Of a stretch of DNA of 64,000 bases, positions 39,901-50,897 are shown one piece after another (the stretch's first letter is position 1; each line of letters begins with the position of its first letter). A program made the position numbers and the translations under genes. Source of the stretch: Glandiceps talaboti (taxonomy: Eukaryota > Hemichordata > Enteropneusta > Spengelidae); the NCBI RefSeq assembly GCF_964340395.1, contig NC_135556.1, positions 6,492,501 through 6,556,500 of the forward strand, read 5' to 3'. The notes below the pieces were generated by a model. The model searched no databases. It was not told the origin of the DNA and was given only the letters and a program-made list of their open reading frames with translations.

Positions 39901-40087
39901 AACCAGAGAACTAGTGCACAAATTCTACCAAATCAACCTTAACTATGTGCATAACTTACAGGCCAAAGCTATGAGCCAACAAAAAGATTTCCTGATCAAC
40001 GTATTCCCCCTAACCTCAATTTATACCAAACAATCAACGACAGAGTGAGTGAGTGAATGAATGAATGAAATATGAGAGGGGGATGAT
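36960..40087 (-). other. Probable cyclin I 3'UTR
   Basis: No gene on either strand. On the minus strand a poly(A) signal AATAAA reads at 36983-36978, and a GT-rich tract (TGTGTGTGTGCGGGTGTGTGT) lies downstream at about 36900-36922, which supports a 3' end near 36960. The stretch contains many T runs (39480-39540) and is AT-rich. The exact 3' end is inferred. Confidence 0.5.
36978..36983 (-). terminator. Candidate cyclin I poly(A) signal
   Basis: AATAAA on the minus strand with a GT-rich element 55-80 bases downstream. Confidence 0.5.
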
Positions 40088-40471
40088 TTAATTTGCTCCG
40101 ACGATTTGCAAAGGGGGACATGTTGATACAACACAATCCTTGTCTTGTCGCAGCTGACGGCGGCAAGACACGGGCGTGGATGGCGCTGAAACCATAATGA
40201 CTTCCTGTGTAGCTGTAGTTTCTTCGTTATCGTTATACAGCCGTTTTATGCTATCATATATTTCATCCACCTCTATTTGCTGCACTTTACGTTTGATTGA
40301 CCTCTTGGCTTTGTACTTGTGAGAATGTCCTGATGGATAAGCTGACCCAAAGGACATGTTCTTCCTTTTTTGTTGCTGCTGTTCTATCATGTAAACAGTG
40401 TTGACTGCAGGATGACCCATAAACACACTAATGATCGTCTCACGACAATGGATAACACTTTCATTGTCAGC
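40088..40471 (-). CDS. CCNI: Cyclin I coding exon 6 (terminal)
   Basis: Acceptor CATTTGCAG, stop TAA at 40090-40088. It encodes ADNESVIHCRETI, a Gln run, the basic RSIKRKVQQIEVDE block and the CPPLQ tail. Confidence 0.94.
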   Translation of the reverse strand, partial: ADNESVIHCRETIISVFMGHPAVNTVYMIEQQQQKRKNMSFGSAYPSGHSHKYKAKRSIKRKVQQIEVDEIYDSIKRLYNDNEETTATQEVIMVSAPSTPVSCRRQLRQDKDCVVSTCPPLQIVGAN

Positions 40472-43400
40472 CTGCAAATGACAAAAACACATTCATGAAT
40501 TTTTGCAAATAACAAATACATTTTTTTTTACATAAATGTAATTTTACTTAGTACACAAAATCATAAAATATTTTTTGCAACTAATTCTATTTGAATTTTT
40601 TGACCAATTTCTGTCCTTTAAATCTGTAAATTTCTTTTTACATAATGTAACAGATTTCTTCAATTTTGGATTCACTATTATTAATATTATATGATTTCTA
40701 ACAACTTTCCTAAGAAGAGAAAGGACTACACAAATGCCTTGAAGACAGTATCACAGTGTTGTGAGTCTATGGTATTTCAACATCAGGGTAATTTGTAGCT
40801 AAAACACCAACCACAGCAGGACTTTCTTTCCTGTCAAGTTAATACAGTTGCCTTAGATTCCCATAGTGCTAGCTTGAAATACAAAGTGAACTAAATTGAA
40901 ATGCTACAAGGATTAAAAAAGACTGGCATAAAACAATGAAATGTGTCAGAGCTCAGTCTACAATTCATTGGATAACTCAAGGACTAAAGGTCAGCAAACT
41001 TTCAAAGTAACTGATTAATGACATTTGACTTCTATGTCTAAATAGGTCAGGTTGCTCCTTTTTCACTGACCTGTCTGTCAACATTTAGAAAAAGGATTTA
41101 TGCATATATGCTACATTTACATTTGAAATCAAGAATATTTTTAATTACCTTAATGAAACGCTGCATCATGATAGTAACAGCCAACCAGTCTGGTACAAGG
41201 ATTTCCAGTTCCAAGCTCAACAAGGCTAGTGCCAAGATTGAGCCACGGAACGAAGCCAATCTGTGGTTACCAACACATTGTTGAAGACGTCCAGTCAGGA
41301 TGGACAGATGACGAGAAGGGCTCATCTGTCCTAAACCAACTACTAGGTGAGGGCAACCAGACACTAGCATGGCATGACACTGTTGAGGACACACAAAAAG
41401 AAATCCGTCATTTAAGAGTTCAAACCCAGGCTAATGTCTTATAAATAATTTGTCTGTTGAATACACCGAGACTGTATCATATACTTAACTAATTTATCAT
41501 AATTTAGGAAAAAAAAAAAAGGAAAAAAAACAACAACAAAAACTGTTTCTGATCAGGACAGTTTATCTAAAATGGTGTGATGTGATTTATATTTTTTTTA
41601 TCATATAGTTTCTTTATTTCCATGATAATTATAAATTATTTCCCCTAAAATTTCAGTTTAACCTCAAACAAGGAAATCAGAAGAATTTTTCATCATATTA
41701 CATAGCTGCATGGAACTTATAGAATGCTATGAACATAAGGCCTGTGTTTTCAGATATGAAATATAAATGGTAGCCTGTAATATAGACATTCATGCCAGAC
41801 AGCACTCATAAGAAGCCTGTGATAGGGCTGAACAACACATCTTAGTCTATATAAATGGACTTACAGTAATACAACGTCTGTTAAAATTAAAACATAACTC
41901 TGAGGAAAATAATCAGCTACGTCTTTAAACCGAGTCATCTTGGAAAACGCTACACAGGCTTAGCTAATTTTATGAAATCTTATCAGGTCTATATATATAT
42001 AAATGAACATATTTGTTTAAAATAACACATTTCATCCACACTCATTATCATTGGTGATAAAAATTCACAGCCTTAACAGCTGAGAATTGAGGCAGAAGGT
42101 CAAACTAAGAATACTGCTGATCACAGCAAAATGTTACTAATTGACCCCATCACGCCCACTTCAACTACGTGTACTAATCCCATGGCATCAGCATAACAAA
42201 GAGAATTTTACTTATCCACAGCAGGAGTAGAATTATATTATGGATAAATGGTGTGTACTTACAACATGAAGGAAATCCAAGGGTGTACTGAGATTGATAT
42301 TCCACTGTAGTTTATCTAATATTATTCTCTCCATACGGAGTACATCGGCTACAGTGCAACCACAATCACTGATATCGATCAGTTCCTGAGTTGTTGGAAT
42401 CACCTGTGTAAAGATCAAAAGACATATTGACATCATTTTCTAAAAATAGAAATACCAATACTCAATACTGGTTTCAATATCCTGATTGTGCTTCTAACAA
42501 AAATTATCAGATGACAGACCAAATATGTACATTTTACATTTATTTGAGCAACCACTTATTCCTAATACAGCTTTCTAGTAGGATCCAAAATCCAAAATTT
42601 ATATAAATATTTGGAGGAAATGTGAAATTTGAGCTCCTCATTACTGTAATAGCACTGAAATATTAGCAAATCACACCTTTATTTGTTGAGGCACTTTGAG
42701 CAAACAAATCAGTATGACAAAATAAATTAAACAAACAGACATCACATTTGAGATGAATCAGCCTTGGTGATTGTGTAAAACACCCTCTATGTATAGCAGT
42801 GTGGGTATAATTGGGGAATTAAAATAAAATATTGACCACAAATAAACAGACATTAATTCATATGTAGTACATACCTCGTCCTCTTCCTTCATCTTCATAC
42901 CAAGAAAGAAACAGCTCACAGCAATACATTTCAGATATTTCGGTCGTGCCTAAATTAAGAACAATAGACAATAATCCCTTTATTAATCAAAAATGTGGTG
43001 TTCAAATTCACTTCAATAATTTCAAAAGTGTTTTTGCATTACATTTATCACCATTAATAATCCTATACACCTTCACTTAATTTGAAGTTAAATCAGTACT
43101 CATCAAGATCTAAAATAATGAACAAGAGAATTTGATTTGAAATGGGTAAAATTAGCTGAATAATTTTACTTCTTGTATAATGTTAACTGAATGTACAGCT
43201 AAGCTGCTTCATTTGACAAACTTAATGATGTGCAAAGTAAGGATTGTGTGTTATATACAAAAGAAGTACTTAACATAATACAGTATATGATTATCACTCA
43301 TGAGAACTGTACAGCCTCTGTTCATTCAGTGTGTTTGCTACTTTTACACAAGCAGCCTTTGTCTTGTACTCTACAATGGTTTGATCTGGATTTGATAAAT

Positions 43401-46400
43401 GACTTTTTTGTTGCACCATATGGCATACAGCCATCTTTACTTTAGTCATTTTCCACAAAAAATTATTAACTATGATCTCATCAAATTGTGAACACTTGCT
43501 TTGTGTGTAGCAAACAGCACCAAGCTAATTTGCAACAAATTTAGTGGCAATAAAATCCATCTGTTTATCCATGAGGTACAATAGTTATTGGCAGAGATAG
43601 GTTAACAAAGATGTTTTGTCTAGCTTTGTGTGAAAACACTAGAGTATGTTTTGTTATTCAGATGTGACCTTTTATTTTGTACCTATCACAGAATCCATAT
43701 ATTGAATACGTAAGTCTGATATCCGCTTTTACAAATGCTAACGAGATCAAGACATTTGTTCCTCATTAATAAACAAACAACCTTCACTTCTCCTTACTGA
43801 ATTAATATCTTTAGGAAAGGAGGTCGTAATTCAATAACTTAGTAATATTATACATAATATCAGAATAATGCATTCACATATTTCATGAAAATAAAATTAC
43901 CACTCCTATTTTTTTTATTGGAAAACCAACCAACCCACCCACCCACCCTATTTGAGTATGACATTTAAATAATATAAGCTACAAACTTCCAGAATTCATA
44001 CTCCAAACTTGGTACATGATGTATAACAAATTCAAACTTTCAATTAAAAATTGAAATTGCGAATTCACTGGGACCTATTAAAACTTATTACAGGGCAACC
44101 ATAGACATAATACTGACACACATAAAATAGAATACATCATTAAGGACAATGCAACAGTAAACTTGCATTCAATTTAGGTCACACATTAACAATGGAGGAA
44201 CTCTAGCTCTATAGACAAAGGAACCCTTCAGATATGCAAATTATGTTATTTTGGTATGGTTGAAATACTAGTAGATAATTCCTTGCTATACTATACAGAC
44301 AACCATTCACATAGACAATATTCATTGACTAAAATATATACCAAGCTGTTTCACTTGCCAACAGGTCCATACATGCTGAACATTTTCAAAATGCAATTCA
44401 TACATATTATCCATACATCCTCTGAACAGGGTGATACAATTCAACCTTTGTACAATTTTACTCAACTATACCAAGCTAATTCATGTATGTAGGCCTTAAA
44501 CTTGTTTAATTTTCAAAAAATCCACACAACTATCCTAAATTCACTGGGTAGAATGGGGTGGGGTTGGGTGTTCTTTTATAACCTCTGGCCTGATCTATTT
44601 AAATTTTAATGGTGATTCATAAAAAAAATTGTAATGGATACACACCAACACATAATGCTAGCAAGTTACATGTAAATGTTTTGTAGTTGCAGTGTCTAAA
44701 TACTGCTGGTATTAGTGGTAACTTGGGCAAACAAATCAAGTCATTAGTGATAGAATCAGCAAATATTCAGTGCAAATGGCTTTTGTTTCATTATTAACAG
44801 AAAGAACATGAATAAACGATTTATGGTAAAAGGAACTATACTTCTATTTTTGACAGGAACCATCATTTTTCCTGGTGTGTGTGTTCACATTGTGTACTAA
44901 AAGCCCCATTCACAATTTCAGCCACAATGACGCATACAAATAATCTGGGCATATTTAAGGTGGTGTCTGATATATTTTCATGTAAAAAAACCTACCTTGA
45001 CTGCTGTGAGGAAATTATCCAGAATAGTTGTACTGAGCATGAATGTGTCAGGACTGAAACCAAACTTAAAATTCAGTTCACACAACCATCTGGTAACTCC
45101 ATCTCTCTGGCTAGGTCCAATTTCTTCACCCTGTGTGCACAAAACATACCAACAAATCAATACATTCTGCTTTTAGTTTACATCTATGGACTATGCATAT
45201 TTGTATCAAAGCTGACCATCAATGGAATATTGTGTTAATCAACGACAATGGTATCTTGGACTAAATGTCAAATTGCGAGATTTACTGGTATTATGCTACT
45301 ATAATACCATATATACTGGCAAAACAACTGTTGAAACTCATCAATGCACATAACATTTGATGTTTAGGGCTGATCATATCTCTCATTGCCTACTATCTGT
45401 ATCTGTAGATCCAAACTAAACAATTTGCATGAATATTGGTGATCTTTTGTACTTGTATGTAAAATGATTTAAAACGCCTTGTATCAGAATGGGCTTGGGG
45501 ATGGTTCGACTAGATTACAAATTCACAAAGTGCATCCAGTATTTTTGCCAATGAACACATTGAAACCAGGGTGAATGTTAAGTATGTACTAAACATTTGC
45601 ACAAATTCACTGTGTGAGACCTGGTAAAAGCCTCTTTAACTGAAATGCATTCATAAAAGAAAGCAGCTCCACTGAGGTTACTGTAATAGCTATATGAATA
45701 GTACACACCAGTCTGTCTGAAAAGTTATATAACCTCAAAAGTCAAATCAAAGAATGTTGTTACCCATTCTACCTAAAGGGCTGGGCTATCAATGACCCAC
45801 TCAAGGTATCAACATGAAGAAATGGGGATCAAATCAAATGAAATCAAACAAGGCATAATTTTTACAACCAGTGTGACATTTTAACTTTATAGTACAGAGA
45901 GTATGTTACATTATATGAAGCTGCATCATATTCACAACGACAGGAGTTCGTTCAAAGTAACCACAATTAGTGCATTACACAAGACTTTTGACACATATAA
46001 TATAAACCAACTGAAATATCAAGCTGAAAACATAACATATATGGTTCAGAATTTGAAAAAAATTGTTCAATACTCCATGTTGATGGCCTCCCATCTGAAA
46101 CAACAAACATTTTGCAGGCCTCTGACAAGTATCAGACTGGCCTGCCTTAGAAAGGTCAGTGTTATGTAGGTCGAGTCAGCAAAATCACATTCCATGACTT
46201 GTGAGGCTCGAGATAGTAGTTCACAATATTTGCAGCTCTCACTGCATCCCCTGGGAGCTTTTCAATTTCATATAATGGAGTCTACTAATGCTGTGGTTAA
46301 AAAATTTCCCTGCACAAGTTAGTTATATGGCTAGGTTGTTTTTGGAATATACAATATCTAGTGAAAACTATTTCTTCAGAAAACAATTGAGGCCAAACAC

Positions 46401-47203
46401 TGCCAGGGACAGAAACTATGACATATTTTGAAGTGGCTGACATATGTATCAGAGCTTTCAGTCACAAAATATGCCACACTGCACCATGCCAGTTACAGGT
46501 GAATGAATGTTTGGAGATTACCATGAGAACACGTCGACGAATTGATGATGACATGGCAGCCATTTATTACCAACTGATGCCAGCTATTGTGATAATAAAT
46601 CCGAGTTTTAGGAGTATCACACACTGGCACTGTATACATTTATACACCACAGCTGTTATTAATACCTTGCTCACATTTCCAGTTTATGTGAATGAAAACA
46701 AAATGTTCCCAATCATGCATACGCATTTTTCCTGCATTTGCATAATACTGCATATATAGAGATGAACCCATACACCAATCCTTTGTCCAGACCGGTCTAC
46801 CATCTATCCTGTTGTTGACTGACACTGTCTAATGATTAATGTTTTATTGATGATTAACTGGGTCATAGTTTTGACATTTCACACATAAATACCTGAGATG
46901 ACTGGTCAAACTAAACTTCAAAGTTTACTCAACCTGGCCTTGGTACACCTTTTACACTGAAAACCTTGACATTTCACATAGAAAATGTTCATTTCAATGG
47001 ATGGTGAAAACAACAAGATGAAACACCACTTGTTAATTTAATGGAACATTCTAGTCTCTAGAATTTTCTAGTTGTACAAAATACACAAATCTTACTTCGT
47101 CTGCTAAGTCTCTCAATGAGTTCTCTTTCCATGATGTTCTCTCTTTCTCAAGGGCATCAGTTAGCATCTCCTGCAATTTCTTCCTATCTCTGATGCTCGC
47201 CAT
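40088..47203 (-). CDS. CCNI: Cyclin I-like protein, complete
   Basis: Gene span; six coding exons (listed separately), all joined in phase 0, encode 357 aa (human cyclin I is a little longer). The cyclin box covers about residues 40-155: SQRDGVTRWLCELNFKFGF, TFMLSTTILDNFLTAVK, ARPKYLKCIAVSCFFLG, then CTVADVLRMERIILDKLQW and STPLDFLHV, which closely follow cyclin I. A second helical repeat contains ILALALLSLELEILVPDWLA. The C-terminal tail has RSIKRKVQQIEVDEIYDSI and IKRLYND, and ends CPPLQ-VGAN, a cyclin I hallmark. Cyclin I is an atypical cyclin linked in vertebrates to CDK5 and post-mitotic cell survival. Oddity: the usual LDRFL motif reads LDNFL. The ATG at 47203 is the first in the exon and lies downstream of an acceptor, so a noncoding first exon is expected. 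Confidence 0.94.
41149..41379 (-). CDS. CCNI: Cyclin I coding exon 5
   Basis: 77 codons, acceptor CCTCAACAG, donor AAG|GTAATT. It continues the box with CHAMLVSG and includes SILALALLSLELEILVPDWL, the conserved second-fold helix. Confidence 0.94.
42263..42403 (-). CDS. CCNI: Cyclin I coding exon 4
   Basis: 47 codons, acceptor TTTACACAG, donor GTT|GTAAGT. It encodes TVADVLRMERIILDKLQW and ends STPLDFLHV. Confidence 0.95.
42875..42949 (-). CDS. CCNI: Cyclin I coding exon 3
   Basis: 25 codons, acceptor TTAATTTAG, donor GAG|GTATGT. It encodes ARPKYLKCIAVSCFFLGMKM followed by KEEDE. The cyclin G gene has an equivalent exon of exactly the same length. Confidence 0.95.
44996..45130 (-). CDS. CCNI: Cyclin I coding exon 2 (cyclin box start)
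   Basis: 45 codons, acceptor GTGCACACAG, donor AAG|GTAGGT. It encodes GEEIGPSQRDGVTRWLCEL and TFMLSTTILDNFLTAVK. Confidence 0.95.
47096..47203 (-). CDS. CCNI: Cyclin I coding exon 1
   Basis: 36 codons (MASIRDRKKLQEML ... LADE) ending at GAA|GTAAGA. The exon itself probably starts at 47235 after an ATATATTCTAG acceptor, so 47204-47235 is 5'UTR. Confidence 0.85.
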
Positions 47204-48303
47204 TCTGCCCTTACACAAACCCTTCCACAGCAGACCTAGAATATATATATCATGGGGAACAAACAATTATTATTCTGGAACCTTCGGTTAATGTAGTCTA
47301 CACATAATTGTCGTTTATAAAGGACAGTGGAAGGAAGGGAACTACATTAATTTATGTAAGGATAGCCTAGCCGTGAACTTTCGAGAACGACATTGTCACG
47401 AACACCTTCAAGCTCAGCTGGTTCAGTTCACCTTCAAACAAAGGACAAATTGCCTACAATTTTACAAAGCTGCAATAATTGCAGACGCCAGCGTTTGTTA
47501 CGTTCGAGGGGATTTTCTCTTGTGTTTTTGAGCTTTGTTTCGCTCCGTGGTTAAACGACAACGAAAAAAAGAAAGATCGAAGGAAAAAAAATTCAAAATC
47601 AATCAAACTCTACGTTACCGACAACATAGTGTACATGATTAATATTCATTAGCGAATCACAGGCAACATCACAAACAATTACAGGATAATTAATGCACTG
47701 TATTTCAGACCCATTTACCAACTTCACTACAGTATCTCATTAAAATTCGTTTTACTCGCCAAATTTCTCTAATGAATATAAAACTATTACTAGGCGTTTG
47801 AGTTTTGTGCTTTTTTTTCTGCTGCACTGAGAAAAACTTGTGTGGCAGTCGTATCAATCGTTGGCTTCAACGACCAGAAGCGGCATCAATTTGTCAAAAA
47901 AGGTTACGCAGTTGTTACTAAAATTTACGACACTGTTTTTGAGATTAGTAAGTACATAAATATGCTTAGGAAACTGGTATAAACTGGTGCAATCATTTGC
48001 AACTTCATAGTTCCTGTAAGACAAGGACTCTCAGGACATGACGACATACCAAACAAAGGTGACGCCGGGGTTTTCCGACAAAAAAAATTAATTTATTACC
48101 GCACCCATTTTGTTGTTTTAGCATCATAAAGTGATGGAAACGAATTGCAAAACGAAGAAATTGGGTTCTAGATCAAAATGGAGAAATATCTTAACAGTAA
48201 GAAGAAATATTGCTGTAGTATTTTCTCTCTGTGTCCATATTAATACGTTACGTGACGGTTGACTGTTCCCTCTCAGTGTTTCAGCTGAGCTGTCATTCTT
48301 ACC

Positions 48304-48390
48304 TTCTCGCCAAAAGTGCAGCAAATTTGGTAGATGGATGATCTATACTGATCCATAAGCGGCCTAAGATTCCTCTTCTAGCACATGTTG
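48304..48390 (-). other. Candidate noncoding first exon of cyclin I
   Basis: A strong minus-strand donor GCGAGAAG|GTAAGA lies at 48303/48302, upstream of the coding exons. It could end a 5'UTR exon joined to 47235. The 5' boundary given is arbitrary; the transcription start is not visible. Confidence 0.35.
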
Positions 48391-48399
48391 GTTTTTAAG

Positions 48400-49238
48400 C
48401 CCGAAACTTTAACGGTATTGCATGAAAAATATGATAAAAAGCGAAAACTGAGCAGTCCAGTATAGAGCTCCTAGGCGTAGTTTATATTTACAACAACAAA
48501 ACGATAAGGTCTTTGCATATATTAGTTTACTATCAGCTGTGCACTAGGGTGACAAGGTATATTTCTCCGCACAAAATAGTTCGACCGGTAAACTTCATAA
48601 CTTTGAAAAATAACCATCAAATAAGCTAATGCTATGCAAAATTACCGAATTCAATTAATTTTATTGCGTTATTATGTGCGAACTACCATATTCATTTCAC
48701 GAATAAAATCCTCTTGTGTGTGTTTTTCTTCCACTCCTGCGCGGATGTATATTTTCAGAGGCAAGCTCCTAAAATAGCAGCCAATGATAACGTTTGTGTC
48801 TACGTGCCGTCAAAGTCATGTAAATGTACATATTACGGATATTTCCTTGACGATGCACTGAAATGGCCCTCAAATATACAACCTATTTCTGTCGAGTTAG
48901 TCAAAATACGATGGTAATATTTTGCAATCCAATAAAATATTCTCGCATTCCTCATCACAAAGCATTATTTTTTACCGTTATTTTTTGGCGCTAGTGGAAA
49001 TTATTTGGCATTTTACTTTGCGCTTTTATTGTCAACGACCAGCTGGGAGATGAAAAGGACATTGCCCAATCACAAGTGGTATTCAAACATTAGCATATAT
49101 AATAACGATCTGCAGCTGTCCAATCAAAGCGTTCTTTAGGAAAGGCGCCAAGTCCAAACGATCTAAACGAACGATAACCCAGCTGATCTTTGTTGTTCAG
49201 CTTTCTGGTGAAAGGTACCTGGTAAAGGATAGGTTACG
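48400..49238. promoter_or_regulatory. Bidirectional cyclin I / cyclin G promoter region
   Basis: Between the putative first exons of the divergent cyclins. Plus-strand motifs: E2F-type TTTGGCGC (48984-48991), NF-Y boxes CCAAT at 49066-49070 and 49120-49124 (both read CCAATCA), a CHR-like TTCAAA (49082-49087), a TATA-like TATATAATAA (49096-49105) and an E2F-type GGCGCCAA (49144-49151). A donor TTACG|GTATGT at 49238/49239 could end a noncoding first exon of cyclin G. CCAAT plus E2F/CHR is characteristic of cell-cycle promoters. Binding and start sites are inferred. Confidence 0.5.
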
Positions 49239-50780
49239 GTATGTAAGGAATTATTTTTATTTTTAGAAGACTGATTTTTTTAACTAAATTTTTATCACAG
49301 GCGTACATTTCTTACGACCTTGTAGATGACTGTTTCATTCCTTGTAAGTGCTATTTTCTATATCCAGTGACATATCAGACAGTGTTGTTATTTACTTGCT
49401 TGCACAATCGGCTCTCCAAACTTCACCTAGCCCGGTGAACTAAATGGCGCTGCGCAGGGACAAAGGCAAACTAGTACACCGTCGCTATCACCATGTAATT
49501 TTACTGACCTTTGCTCTGGATATCAACCAACTAATCAGTTCTTATCTTACAATTTGTTGACAGATATAACTAGTCTGCGTTTGTCGTAATATTTTCGAAG
49601 AGTTTGAAACATTTATGCAGCCGTACAGCTTCACAACTTAAGCAGTTACCTGTTCAGTGCTCCGATATAACCATTTCATACCGCAATCGTCAAGAGTGCA
49701 GTACGCACTTTCTAGTTCAGCGCAAAGGTATGTATGAAATTCAGCAATATTTACGTCGAAATTTACACCATAGTAACAGTACATTTCAGTTTGTTTTGTT
49801 TCAGAAAAAGCGCGCGCCGAAACCATACAAGCTAAAACGACAAGGCAATTACTTATCGCCTTGATGTATTCAGTGATGATGAGGAAACAAAAGGCTTAGA
49901 CAAAAGGGCTCAGCATTAATATTTCATTTATGGAGATGGAGTTACCACCCTCACCTCGGTTTAGTCATAGACCAAACTCCCTCCATTGTCTTTGTTTACC
50001 CCATGGTTACCCCATCAGCACGTAAGCTGTCAGATATCAACAAAGACTGTACCCGTGTCATGTGCCAAACATGAGTGCATTTCCATATCAGTGTCAACAT
50101 TACAACAATGGCTTGCTAGGACTGACCTTCATCATATTGACTTTATAAACTTTGACCAGCTGCTATAAATACTTAGCCAGGAAAAGACAATTTTATATAT
50201 ATATCAACCGAAATTGGAACCACTGTGTATAAATAATTTGCCCCTAATAACATTAACATGTTTGTTTGTTTTTATTCTATTTTACAAAGGTACTAAAGGT
50301 CTTCATAAACTTTGTTCATGTTGTTTGACATTTATGCATACTTGCATAAATATATATGGCATACATATATATTTGCATATGCAAATAACTTTATATCTAT
50401 GAATGGGAGGGGTTGGGGGTGATTTGCCAGTATGAGGTTGCCAGGGAAGAACTTTAAAAAACAAAAACCAGCTGGTGTAAAACTAGTCAAAGCTTCAATA
50501 AGTCTTTCTACTAACTTACAGACTCTCATGTAGTATTCAGAGCACAGCTAAAAGGACTGGTTGTTTTTTTTGTTTGTTTTTAAGGGGGGGGGGGGGTAGT
50601 TGTGTTTTTTAAAAATAGATATTTGATATATACAAAAAAGTCCTGCTCTGGGGACTTTGAGAGAAATCACAATGTTTGCATTCAATATTATAGGTTCCTT
50701 CACAACATAGCAACCTCAAAGTGGGTGAACAATGAAATATGAACTGAATAAATTAAGATATAAATGACTTTTAATCCTAG
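49239..50780 (+). other. Probable cyclin G 5' intron
   Basis: Between the candidate donor (TTACG|GTATGT) and the acceptor AATCCTAG at 50780. AT-rich; a G run near 50585-50596. No gene seen. Confidence 0.5.
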
Positions 50781-50897
50781 ATGGACCCTTCCTACTATCA
50801 AGAAGAACTGACACAGTTACTGTGTACACTGCAGAGTTTGATTGAGAAGGAAGGAGATTATCCACTCAAGTTAGAATATCTGCAGTATGTCCCACAG
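50781..50897 (+). CDS. CCNG: Cyclin G coding exon 1
   Basis: 39 codons; the ATG directly follows the AATCCTAG acceptor; donor CAG|GTAATT. It encodes MDPSYYQEELTQLLCTLQSL and ends EYLQYVPQ. Confidence 0.88.

Larger units (their letters stand above)
40472..47095 (-). other. Cyclin I introns
   Basis: Introns at 40472-41148, 41380-42262, 42404-42874, 42950-44995 and 45131-47095. All are AT-rich. No nested gene, large repeat array or recognisable transposon was seen; scattered short frames lack protein-like sequence. Confidence 0.85.

Noticed and set aside
45903-46759. Plus-strand frames of 88 and 113 codons
   Set aside because: They lie inside cyclin I intron 1, lack conserved motifs and have AT-rich random-like composition.
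47368-47400. A possible fourth end of MITE family 1 (TAGCCGTGAACTTTCGAGAACGAC)
   Set aside because: Similarity is short and interrupted and no second end was found, so chance or deep decay cannot be excluded.
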